Source: Candidatus Nomurabacteria bacterium
GTDB lineage: Bacteria; Patescibacteriota; Minisyncoccia; Phycocordibacterales; UBA9973
DNA: 21,626 nt
Assembly: GCA_943356425.1 (NCBI GenBank)
Contig: CALRFE010000004.1
Location: 1-21,626 of the forward strand
Reading direction: 5' to 3'
Part shown: positions 6,789 to 13,500 of the stretch, in pieces
How the letters are laid out: every line of letters starts with the position of its first letter
Position numbering within the stretch: the stretch's first letter is position 1
Notes under the pieces: model-generated
Databases searched by the model: none
What the model saw: the letters and a program-made list of their open reading frames with translations, nothing else
What the model was told of the DNA's origin: nothing
Position numbers and translations under genes: made by a program

Positions 6789-6821
6789 AGCATAAAATCC
6801 GCCTTCGGCGGATTTTATGCT
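6789..6821. terminator. Bidirectional hairpin after fmt
   Basis: Arms 6789-6803 and 6807-6821 pair perfectly; the top is a C(TTCG)G tetraloop. A4/T4 tracts pair at the base. It ends the fmt operon. Confidence 0.8.
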
Positions 6822-6826
6822 CTATA

Positions 6827-6868
6827 TGTATTTCTACTTACTACTATCTATTTTCTACTTACTATTCC
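6827..6868. repeat. TATTTTCTA/TTCTACTTACTA-type dispersed repeat
   Basis: Holds two TTCTACTTACTA units and one CTATTTTCTA, between the fmt terminator and the 3' end of raiA. Its reverse complement reads TAGTAAGTAGAAA twice, close to the def-end copy. Confidence 0.5.
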
Positions 6869-7257
6869 TAATATTTCGACGTAAACGGATTTCGCTTTGA
6901 AATTCCCTTCAACATTTTTTTAACACTGCGCGCACCGCGACGAAAGAGCGTTCCTCGGCGATCTTTGTTTGAAGTAATTTCACGAATAATTCCCTCTTTT
7001 GCATCATCGATCGCAGAATAGAGATCTTCCTTTTCTGAAACTGCATGAAATTTTGCTCCGGCAATCGTGATATCAAACTGCGCTTTGTATACATCACCAT
7101 GTTTGTGATGCATCGTCGTCTTTCCAACTTCAACACGGACCATCTGTGTTGTGTCATTATTTTGCATAAATTTTTCAAGCCCTAAAGAACGTTTCTCGAC
7201 ATATTCGCGGATCGCATCAGTCAATTCCATGTTTGAGGCAGTTATATTTATGTTCAT
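6868..7257 (-). CDS. raiA: Ribosome hibernation promoting factor, short form
   Basis: 129 residues. HPF/RaiA proteins bind the decoding centre of the small subunit and silence idle ribosomes. The N-terminal domain is typical: MNINITASNMELTDAIREYVEKR, then the V-strand VRVEVGKTTMHHKHGDVYKAQFDITIAG and LYSAIDDAKEGIIREI. A basic tail (RRGTLFRRGARSVKKMLKGISKRNP) follows, but there is no long-form C-terminal dimerisation domain. Upstream on the minus strand a TATAAT (7302-7307) lies at the end of the neighbouring DUF167 gene and would give a leader of about 40 nt; a GATACT box lies 9 nt before the ATG as an alternative. Confidence 0.9.
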   Translation of the reverse strand: MNINITASNMELTDAIREYVEKRSLGLEKFMQNNDTTQMVRVEVGKTTMHHKHGDVYKAQFDITIAGAKFHAVSEKEDLYSAIDDAKEGIIREITSNKDRRGTLFRRGARSVKKMLKGISKRNPFTSKY

Positions 7258-7307
7258 AGTATTTTTAGTATCGTATTATTAATAATGACCTTTCTATCTC
7301 AATTATA

Positions 7308-7532
7308 TCACTTTTCCATAATTGAGAAAATCTTGCTTGGACTGTGATGCCCGCTCACGATCTTGACTTTTTTTACCGGAATTTTGAAATGTAACGCAAC
7401 CAACTCCATGGCGCGTTTATTGGCAAGATTCTGTTTCGCGGGCTCTTTGACGGAGACCTCAAAATGATCTGGCTTTATTTGCCTGATTTCTTCCCTTTTT
7501 GCTTCAGTTTGAACCCTAATTTTGACGTACAT
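7308..7532 (-). CDS. DUF167/UPF0235 (YggU-like) protein
   Basis: 74 residues with the family pattern: an N-terminal strand MYVKIRVQTEAKREEI, then FEVSVKEPAKQNLANKRAMELVALHF and the C-terminal VKKVKIVSGHHSPSKIFSI. The last motif (V.GH.S..K) is characteristic. The function of the family is not settled; structures suggest nucleic-acid or nucleotide contact. It lies 50 nt upstream of raiA on the same strand and may share its transcript. A TAAAAT box stands 9 nt before its ATG. The divergent tRNA-Asn promoter starts 6 nt upstream of the start codon. Confidence 0.85.
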   Translation of the reverse strand: MYVKIRVQTEAKREEIRQIKPDHFEVSVKEPAKQNLANKRAMELVALHFKIPVKKVKIVSGHHSPSKIFSIMEK

Positions 7533-7537
7533 TACCT

Positions 7538-7566
7538 TTGCATTTTAACACTTTTTTTGATATAGT
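7538..7566 (+). promoter_or_regulatory. tRNA-Asn promoter
   Basis: TTGCAT (7538-7543) and TATAGT (7561-7566) at 17-nt spacing; start expected near 7573. The leader contains a GTTCAT/ATGAAC hairpin (7575-7591) before the mature tRNA. Confidence 0.6.
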
Positions 7567-7596
7567 GGCGTTTAGTTCATTCTAGATGAACAACAT

Positions 7597-7668
7597 TCCG
7601 TGGTAGCTCAGCGGTAGAGCGGTCGCCTGTTAAGCGATTGGTCGCAGGTTCGATCCCTGCCCACGGAG
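7597..7668 (+). tRNA. tRNA-Asn (anticodon GTT)
   Basis: The cloverleaf folds fully: acceptor TCCGTGG with CCACGGA, a D arm with GCTC/GAGC, anticodon stem GTCGC/GCGAT (one G-T pair) with loop CTGTTAA and anticodon GTT at 7629-7631, T arm GCAGG-TTCGATC-CCTGC. The discriminator is G, as expected for tRNA-Asn. CCA is not encoded. An inverted copy of its 3' half follows immediately downstream. Confidence 0.95.
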
Positions 7669-7751
7669 CATATGAAAAAATCCCTTTTTGGGGATTTTTT
7701 CATATGCTCCGTGGAGAAAGCAAACTGCTTTGCTTTCGTGCAGGGATCGAA
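7649..7751. repeat. Interrupted inverted repeat mirroring the 3' end of tRNA-Asn
   Basis: Positions 7661-7684 (acceptor 3' strand plus downstream) are a perfect 24-bp inverted copy of 7691-7714. Positions 7649-7660 (T arm) are a perfect 12-bp inverted copy of 7740-7751. On the right side the two pieces are separated by 25 nt (7715-7739) that form their own hairpin, GAAAGCAAA-CTGC-TTTGCTTTC. The central A6/T6 hairpin doubles as the tRNA terminator. Confidence 0.85.
7661..7714. terminator. Terminator hairpin after tRNA-Asn
   Basis: 24-bp perfect stem with a T6 tract in the right arm; the left arm includes the last bases of the tRNA itself. Confidence 0.7.
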
Positions 7752-7766
7752 AGATTTTCGCTGTTT

Positions 7767-7826
7767 ATGAAAACGATTCGTTTGAATAAACCGAAAATCA
7801 CGCGCGGTATGCGAGATATCCTGCCC
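7767..7826 (+). pseudogene. Fragment resembling the N terminus of a second HisRS
   Basis: An ATG-started stretch encodes 20 residues ending KITRGMRDILP. RGMRDILP is the consensus N-terminal signature of histidyl-tRNA synthetases (PRGMRDILP) and fits that consensus better than the complete hisS at 4033 (APKGMRDIM). After this point the frame runs into unrelated sequence and a promoter for the next gene. I read it as a remnant of a hisS-like gene, not a working gene. The match is short, so chance cannot be excluded. Confidence 0.4.
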
Positions 7827-7840
7827 ATATTATTTTTGTG

Positions 7841-7846
7841 TATAAT
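7841..7846 (+). promoter_or_regulatory. -10 box of the 2H-phosphoesterase-like gene
   Basis: A perfect TATAAT 8 nt before the ATG at 7855, so the mRNA should be leaderless or nearly so. No good -35 box. Confidence 0.5.
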
Positions 7847-7854
7847 AAGAGGAC

Positions 7855-8256
7855 ATGCCGAAAGAAATAAAATTCACCGCTCTATTCGTAAAAGACACCG
7901 AAGATCTATTGAAAAGATTCCCTCCTAAACATACTAAAATTTTTGGACATCATTCAACGATTGAATTTGAACCAAATAACTTAGATGGAATAGAAATCGG
8001 AAAAGAATATTCTATAAAAATTATTGGACGTGCTTGGGATGAATTTGGAGACGATCTTCTTGTTGAGAACCCAAAATCAAAGAACAAATATCCACATATA
8101 ACTTTATCCCGTGGAGAAAATGCTCCATCGCTATATTCAAAGATACTATTTGAAAAAGCTATAGATTCTAATACTATAGAATATTTTACAAATGAAGAAG
8201 TTGCAGTAATTGAGGGCTATTCAGATACAAATAATTACATTACGGAGAAAATATAA
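7855..8256 (+). CDS. 2H phosphoesterase-like protein
   Basis: 133 residues. Two H-x-T motifs, HST (33-35, in GHHSTIEFEP) and HIT (81-83, in KYPHITLS), are spaced as in the 2H phosphoesterase superfamily, which cuts or forms 2',3'-cyclic and 2',5' phosphoester bonds in RNA and nucleotides. The domain is short, like the cyclic phosphodiesterase domain attached to some tRNA ligases. A role in RNA end repair is possible but only inferred. Codon use is clearly more AT-rich than in the neighbours (many ATA, AAT, TCT codons), and the gene follows a disturbed tRNA region, both suggesting acquisition by transfer. Its start follows a -10 box with 8 nt between. I see no terminator between it and the convergent gene at 8292. 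Confidence 0.6.
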   Translation: MPKEIKFTALFVKDTEDLLKRFPPKHTKIFGHHSTIEFEPNNLDGIEIGKEYSIKIIGRAWDEFGDDLLVENPKSKNKYPHITLSRGENAPSLYSKILFEKAIDSNTIEYFTNEEVAVIEGYSDTNNYITEKI

Positions 8257-8291
8257 TGGCTCGAATATCATCCCACGCTTAAAATCTGTAT

Positions 8292-8540
8292 TCACCGATG
8301 CACACATCCCGCCCAACAGCACGGCCGGCGCATTCCGCCTGCAAGTTTTGAGATTGCCTTGTTAATACGGATATTTCTTGTTTCTGCTTTCTTTCCAGAT
8401 ATGACCCAACAGATCCATTCATTTCGCGCAAGCGGTGTAATATCTTCCCACACTGCCTGTGCAGAAGGAGAAGAAGCAACAGCTTTTCGTAGATCTGTAG
8501 GCATCGTATGTACCGCTCCAGTGGTTTCTTTTTTGGTCAT
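8292..8540 (-). CDS. YdeI/OmpD-associated (OmdA) family protein
   Basis: 82 residues: TKKETTGAVHTMPTDLRKAVASSPSAQAVWEDITPLARNEWICWV-type sequence, then KKAETRNIRINKAISKLAGGMRRPCCWAGC. The block around LARNEWICWV...AETR..RI..A is the hallmark of the Pfam OmdA domain, found in YdeI-like proteins linked in some bacteria to protection from bacteriocins and peptides. The CCWAGC end is typical of short stand-alone members. The biochemical function is unknown. It converges with the 2H-phosphoesterase-like gene. Upstream on the minus strand lies an inverted repeat (8582-8608). Confidence 0.75.
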   Translation of the reverse strand: MTKKETTGAVHTMPTDLRKAVASSPSAQAVWEDITPLARNEWICWVISGKKAETRNIRINKAISKLAGGMRRPCCWAGCVHR

Positions 8541-8581
8541 CCCAGTACTAAAAATTTAAATACTAATGTTAATTGCCCATA

Positions 8582-8608
8582 TCCCGTAATCAAAATTTTA
8601 GTACGGGA
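8582..8608. repeat. Inverted repeat in the divergent intergenic region
   Basis: TCCCGTA (8582-8588) and TACGGGA (8602-8608) flank 13 nt between the OmdA-type gene and the divergent small membrane protein gene. There is no T run, so an operator is more likely than a terminator. Confidence 0.4.
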
Positions 8609-8647
8609 CAGGTAATACTATTTTATCAAATCTGACATACTATATCC

Positions 8648-8857
8648 ATGCAAAAAATAGCTACACGATCGTTTATATATTCCTCAATCGCCTTTGGGGT
8701 TTTGGGGATCTTATTAATCTTAGTCGGAGGACCAGATGGAAATAACCCTACACTGTGGAACCAACGGTTACACCAACTTCTATTGATAACTGTCTGTATT
8801 ATACTGCCTTCGTTTGCGCTAAGTATCGCCGGTAAATATCTGGACAACAGATCTTAG
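8648..8857 (+). CDS. Small two-helix membrane protein
   Basis: 69 residues with hydrophobic segments at about 12-27 (SSIAFGVLGILLILVG) and 43-62 (HQLLLITVCIILPSFALSIA), joined by a short polar loop with GGPDGNNPTLWNQR. I do not recognise a family. A TACTAT box lies 4 nt before the ATG, too close for a standard leaderless start, so the true promoter is uncertain. The next membrane protein gene starts 11 nt after its stop, so the two are probably co-transcribed. Confidence 0.55.
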   Translation: MQKIATRSFIYSSIAFGVLGILLILVGGPDGNNPTLWNQRLHQLLLITVCIILPSFALSIAGKYLDNRS

Positions 8858-8868
8858 GTCTTCCAATT

Positions 8869-9438
8869 ATGAAGGAAACTATCGCCATAATCGCAGCAAT
8901 CATCGCGGTTGCTGGTAATATTCCCTACTTGCTCGACATCGTAAAGAAAAGAGTAAAACCGCACCCCTACACATGGCTCGTGTGGACGATCGTTTCTGGT
9001 GTCACGTTTTTTGGACAAGTGGCAAAAGGCGCAGGTATCGGCGCTTTACCGACCGGAGCAGCTGAAATTTTTACCGTAATCATTTTTCTCTTTTCGCTCC
9101 AATATGGATTCAAGCAAATAACAAGAATTGATACTTATTTTCTCATTGCGGCATTGCTCGGACTTATTCCCTGGATCCTCACCAAAGATCCGACGCTTTC
9201 AGTCGTCATTGTGGTCACCATCGATCTGATTGCATTTATTCCGACGCTCCGCAAGACATGGCAACATCCAAAAACTGAAACGCCACTCTTATACAGTACG
9301 AACGTACTTCGACATGCGCTTACATTATTTTCGCTGGAAGCATACAACATTGCGACCATGCTCCATTCTATTGCAATGATCATCGTAAACTCGATGATGA
9401 CGATATTTATAACCGCTCGTACAGAAAAGAAGCAATGA
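8869..9438 (+). CDS. Polytopic membrane protein, possibly PQ-loop/SWEET-like
   Basis: 189 residues with about six or seven membrane segments. Two similar elements stand out: GNIPYLLDIVKKRVKPHPYTWLVW (about 17-40) and IAFIPTLRKTWQHPKTETPLLY (about 121-142). Both have a helix ending in a proline, a basic stretch, then a Pro/Thr turn, which resembles the internally repeated PQ-loop arrangement of small sugar or amino-acid carriers. The similarity is by eye only; transport substrate unknown. It follows the two-helix gene closely and is itself followed by an independent promoter. Confidence 0.6.
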   Translation: MKETIAIIAAIIAVAGNIPYLLDIVKKRVKPHPYTWLVWTIVSGVTFFGQVAKGAGIGALPTGAAEIFTVIIFLFSLQYGFKQITRIDTYFLIAALLGLIPWILTKDPTLSVVIVVTIDLIAFIPTLRKTWQHPKTETPLLYSTNVLRHALTLFSLEAYNIATMLHSIAMIIVNSMMTIFITARTEKKQ

Positions 9439-9465
9439 TATTGGGCGATTGAAATTATTTCAAAA

Positions 9466-9495
9466 TTGACGTATACTGGGAGGACTTATTACTAA
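9466..9495 (+). promoter_or_regulatory. Promoter of the small basic protein gene
   Basis: TTGACG (9466-9471) and TACTAA (9490-9495) with 18-nt spacing; start near 9502, leaving about 8 nt before the ATG at 9510. A second -10-like TATACT at 9472-9477 is followed by GGGAGG, but no start codon lies at a useful distance from that. Confidence 0.45.
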
Positions 9496-9509
9496 ATAGC
9501 ATCAAAATT

Positions 9510-9647
9510 ATGGGAAAGAGACAAACAGGTCCGAGTGCGACAAAAGTGTTCAAGCACCCGCACAAGACCAAAAAACGGCTTGCGATCAAGAAAGCACGAT
9601 TGGCCCTAAAAGCCGGAAAAAGAGGTGTTCGAAAAGTTGTAAAATAG
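9510..9647 (+). CDS. 45-residue very basic protein, perhaps ribosome- or nucleoid-associated
   Basis: MGKRQTGPSATKVF at the start, then a Lys/Arg/His-rich body ending KAGKRGVRKVVK. It has 12 Lys and 5 Arg in 45 residues and no acidic residue. That composition is typical of small ribosomal proteins or nucleic-acid-binding peptides, but the sequence does not match bL34, bL36, bS21 or bTHX as I know them. It has its own promoter upstream and its own 18-bp perfect terminator 11 nt after the stop, so it is a monocistronic gene and very likely real. The central KKRLAIKKARLALKAGKR could form an amphipathic basic helix. Confidence 0.65.
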   Translation: MGKRQTGPSATKVFKHPHKTKKRLAIKKARLALKAGKRGVRKVVK

Positions 9648-9657
9648 AAACAATGTC

Positions 9658-9696
9658 AAACAAAATGACCACGCCTACGGCGTGGTCATTTTGTTT
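9658..9696. terminator. Hairpin terminator with UACG-type tetraloop
   Basis: Arms 9658-9675 and 9679-9696 are perfect 18-bp complements capped by C(TACG)G, with A4/T4 tracts. It ends the small basic protein gene. Confidence 0.8.
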
Positions 9697-9776
9697 ATTT
9701 AACAAAGACTTTTTTGTCCAAATCTGCTATATTGACTAAGCAGTAAAATTTATAAGTTTAAACGATCATATACATT

Positions 9777-10475
9777 ATGAACATTTCTAAATCTCGACAA
9801 TATTTTCTCTTGATGCTCGTCTTAGCCATTATTACCATGGGAACTCGGATCCCTACCGCAAGGGCGATCTTTCTTTCTGACCCGAACACGCCGCCGGAAG
9901 CGATCGGAAATCTTACGATCCCCTATTTCACGACAACAAGCGCGACACTCCGCTTCACTGTCGCAACTTCAGATATCGACGCGACCTCAACGTATGATAT
10001 TCGTTACAGCAATGCACCGATACATTCTGAGAATTTTTCAAATGCAAAAATAGTAGCGATTGCGCCGATCATGGCAAAAGACCTCCATGTGAACGATACC
10101 GAAAGAACATACACTGTTGAGAAATTGACTCCGGGCATGACGTATTATTTCGCACTCAAATCAAAATTCCAGAACACGCTCTGGTCAGAAATTTCGGATG
10201 TCCCTTCTATCGCAATTCCAGCATTTGCTCCGATCTCTTCGACATTTCCGAACATGGATCTCCACTACGGTCAACGGAGCGAATCAGTCGCTGATCTGCA
10301 AAAATTTTTGACCACACAAAAATTATATACCGGACCGATCAGCATGTACTTCGGACCGCTCACACAAAAAGCAGTTATCGCGTTCCAGCAAAAAAATACT
10401 ATCGTTCCTGCTTTGGGATACGTCGGCCCGCTCACCAGAAGCGCGATCAAGAAAGCGATGGCTGAAATTAAATAG
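9777..10475 (+). CDS. Secreted FN3 plus peptidoglycan-binding domain protein
   Basis: 232 residues. An N-terminal signal sequence (about 1-30, basic start, long hydrophobic core, then RIPTARA as a likely signal-peptidase I site) precedes a fibronectin-III-like beta domain (about 38-145, with LTPGMTYYFALKSKFQNTLWSEISD) and a C-terminal PG_binding_1 domain (about 160-230: LHYGQRSESVADLQKFL, TGPISMYFGPLTQKAVIAFQQ, YVGPLTRSAIKK). It should be exported and held on the cell wall. A TTGACT at 9732 may be a -35 box, but I find no matching -10, so regulation is unclear. It converges with the large M64-type gene across a strong shared terminator. Confidence 0.85.
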   Translation: MNISKSRQYFLLMLVLAIITMGTRIPTARAIFLSDPNTPPEAIGNLTIPYFTTTSATLRFTVATSDIDATSTYDIRYSNAPIHSENFSNAKIVAIAPIMAKDLHVNDTERTYTVEKLTPGMTYYFALKSKFQNTLWSEISDVPSIAIPAFAPISSTFPNMDLHYGQRSESVADLQKFLTTQKLYTGPISMYFGPLTQKAVIAFQQKNTIVPALGYVGPLTRSAIKKAMAEIK

Positions 10476-10482
10476 AGAGCTC

Positions 10483-10525
10483 AAACATAAAGAGCCCGCG
10501 CCTACGGCGCGGGCTCTTTATGTTT
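10483..10525. terminator. Bidirectional hairpin between convergent genes, 20-bp arms
   Basis: Arms 10483-10502 and 10506-10525 pair perfectly with a C(TACG)G top. It serves the secreted PG-binding gene (+) and the M64-like gene (-). Confidence 0.85.
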
Positions 10526-10545
10526 TATGATCGTTTTACCTCTCC

Positions 10546-13500
10546 CTATTTTGTCACCACTACCGGCGCCGATGTTCCCAAAAGCGTTCCGGAAGCGTAC
10601 GTACCGCTCCAAGCCTTTGCGGTGATCGTATAGGTACCTCCGCTTTGTGGAGTCCAGGTATTCGTATATGGAGCAGTATTATCAGCTGAGGTCAATTGGA
10701 ATTGACTATTGCCATTCCAGCTTCCATAGAAAGTCACTGATCCGACACCGCCGATCGTAACATCTGCCGAAACGATAATCGCTCCGCTGACCGTCTGACC
10801 ATTTATCGGATACGTGATACAGACCGTCTGGGTACAATCTCCACCACTAGACGGAGTGGCTGTTACAAATGTTCCATCAGCAGAAATTGCGAGATTTCCA
10901 GCTCCATCTTTTGATCTCACGCGGAAATGATACGTGGTCGAAGCAGAAAGATTAGTAAGTGTAACTGCGTGACTTGTGACAAGTGGCGTATCGAGTACAG
11001 TACTTGCGCCATAACTTGTGGTTGTACCATATTCGACTTGGGAATCAGACGCCTCATTTGTCGTCCATGAAATGCTTGTGCCTGCTGTTGTTGGTGTTCC
11101 AGAACTGATCGCCCCGATCACAGGTGCAGTTGTATCAGCAAGGGCAAGTGTCGTAAAAGTACCTGAACCGGATACCGCAAGATTACCCGACACATCTTTT
11201 GATTTGACACGATAATAGTACGTCGTCTCCGCCGAGAGTCCTGAAATCATTTGACTATGATTGGTGACCATACTGGTGTTGAGTGCAGTGAGAAAACCAT
11301 ACACAGTCGTTGTCCCATATTCAACTTGTGAATCAGATGCTTCGTCGGTTGTCCAAGAGACTGTTGCGCCATTCGAAAGAACTCCGCTCGTTGAAATAGC
11401 TCCGATTATCGGCGGAGTCGTATCTGCTGACGCCAGTGTTGTCACAGAAACAGCGGAACTTGTTCCTGATACATTTCCTACTGCATCTTTTGCTTTTACA
11501 GTAAATGAATATGTCGTTGACGAAGTAAGACCACTTGCGTTATATGAAGTCGTCGTTGTCGATCCTGCAAGCGTTCCATTTCTGTAAATATCATATCCGG
11601 TGACTCCGACATTGTCTGTCGACGCGGTCCAAGAAAGCGACGTTCCAATTTGTGTCGTGTTTGTTGATGAGAGATTAGTTGGCGTAGTCGGAGCTTGTGT
11701 GTCGGGAGCACTACCTGTACCGACCGTGACGATGACGTCGGAACTGGTTCCAATGAGCGTATTCCCTTGATAAGCTTTTACGCGGAGCGTATATGTTCCA
11801 CTTGAGTTCGGAGTCCAATTGAAAGAATACGGACTTGTCGAATCATTACCGACCTGATACATGGAGTTTGAGTTATATTGTCGATATAATGTCGCCTTAT
11901 TCGCGTTCGATGGGATAGTCGCAGTAATTGTGATCTGAACACCAGCAGTGAGCACTTGGCCATTTGTCGGATACGTTATTGCCGTTGTAGAGCTTGCAAC
12001 AGCAGTTGTTGTGACTGATAGCGACGAACTTGCAGGCGACACATTTCCTGCTAGATCTTTTGCTTTTACAGTAAACGCATAGGTGGTCGAAGCCGTTAGA
12101 CCAGTTGCCGTATATGAAGTTCCGGTTGTTGTTCCCGCAAGTGATCCGTTCTTGTAGATGTCGTATCCAGTGACTCCGACATTATCAGTTGAAGCCGTCC
12201 ATGAGATCGTGGTCGCTGTTTGTGTTGTATTTGAGGCAGAAAGATTTGTTGGAGCAGTCGGAGCTTGTGTGTCGGGGCCACCAATAGCTGAACCGACCGT
12301 GATGCTTGCAGTGCTTGTTCCAAAATTATTTTCTGCATCATACGCGCGCACCTCGATCGTGTGGGTTCCATTTGAAAGACCTGAAAATGTGTACATGTAC
12401 GGCGCAAGATAAATATTTTTTGTCAGTGTAGCATCAACATAAAATGCAACGCGCGCGACACCTAAGTTATCACTGGCACTCGTGGTAACGGTCACAGAAG
12501 CACCTGACGAGACCACCGCACCGTTAAGAGGACTCGCGATCGTGACGGTAGGATTTGAAGAATCTGAAAATGATCCCGCGTACAGATCAAGCTGTGTATT
12601 GATCATCTGTTGTTCCGGTGCAGTAAAATAGAGCACTCCCAGATTCTCCATCATGCTCGTTCCTGCATCATACCAATTCGGATAGTTGCACGTCGCCGTA
12701 TAATCTGCGGTTCCCACCATTCCACTCCATACTGAAGCTGGTGGCGTGCCGGCATAACAATTACCCGCTGTCGTAGCACCGCCCAAACTATGAACATGAT
12801 TATCGATTGTTCCGTTTGAAGTATATAGAGGATACACGTCGAGATTTCCACCAACAGAATGTCCGAGCGCTTCATGAATGATCATCGCTGGACCGCCAGA
12901 ACCGTTGTACGCAACGGGAATAGAACCACCGGAACCGCCGTAGACAGCATCCTTCGTTATGATGACGATCTTGTCATATGGAGCACCAGCAGTATTCACC
13001 AATTGTGTTGCGAGTGTGTTATTACATGTGATCAATCTGCCAGGTGCCGGTTCACCGCCCACTTGTGTATGGATACATGAAAGGTCGGTCGTATTATCGA
13101 CATAGGCAAACGAAAGCTGTGATGCGCGTGAACGCATCGGATCGATGGAAAGAATACTATTGGCGAAATTATTTACATCAGTATGAAATTGCGCGAGCTC
13201 AGCACTTGAGTAACCATTTCCAATAAAGACGAATTCGTACTTCATCGGATCCCCAGCTGCAAGAACTTTTTTTGTAAGAAATGAAGTTGTACGCGATTCT
13301 TTGATACGTGTTCTTTTTTGGAACTCCTTACCGTCGAGTCCTTTCCACGTCGGTGTATTATTGACATGCGTGATACCGCTGAGTTTTTGTGAAGCAAGTA
13401 CAACATTTTCCTTGTTGACCACATGCACGGTCGCCGCAGTCTCCGAAAATGGCAAGAGCATCACCACACTGCCGGCAGTCGATACTCTGTCACCTTCCCC

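Noticed and set aside
7638..7928. 96-codon open frame overlapping tRNA-Asn
   Set aside because: It begins inside the tRNA anticodon stem and crosses the inverted repeat and the next promoter; only the HisRS-like 20-residue segment is of interest.
8279..8479. Alternative minus-strand frame at the OmdA-type gene
   Set aside because: A shadow of 8292-8540, whose translation has the clear family motif.
9478..9483. GGGAGG as a Shine-Dalgarno site
   Set aside because: It is 26 nt from the next ATG; no start codon lies at a working distance.
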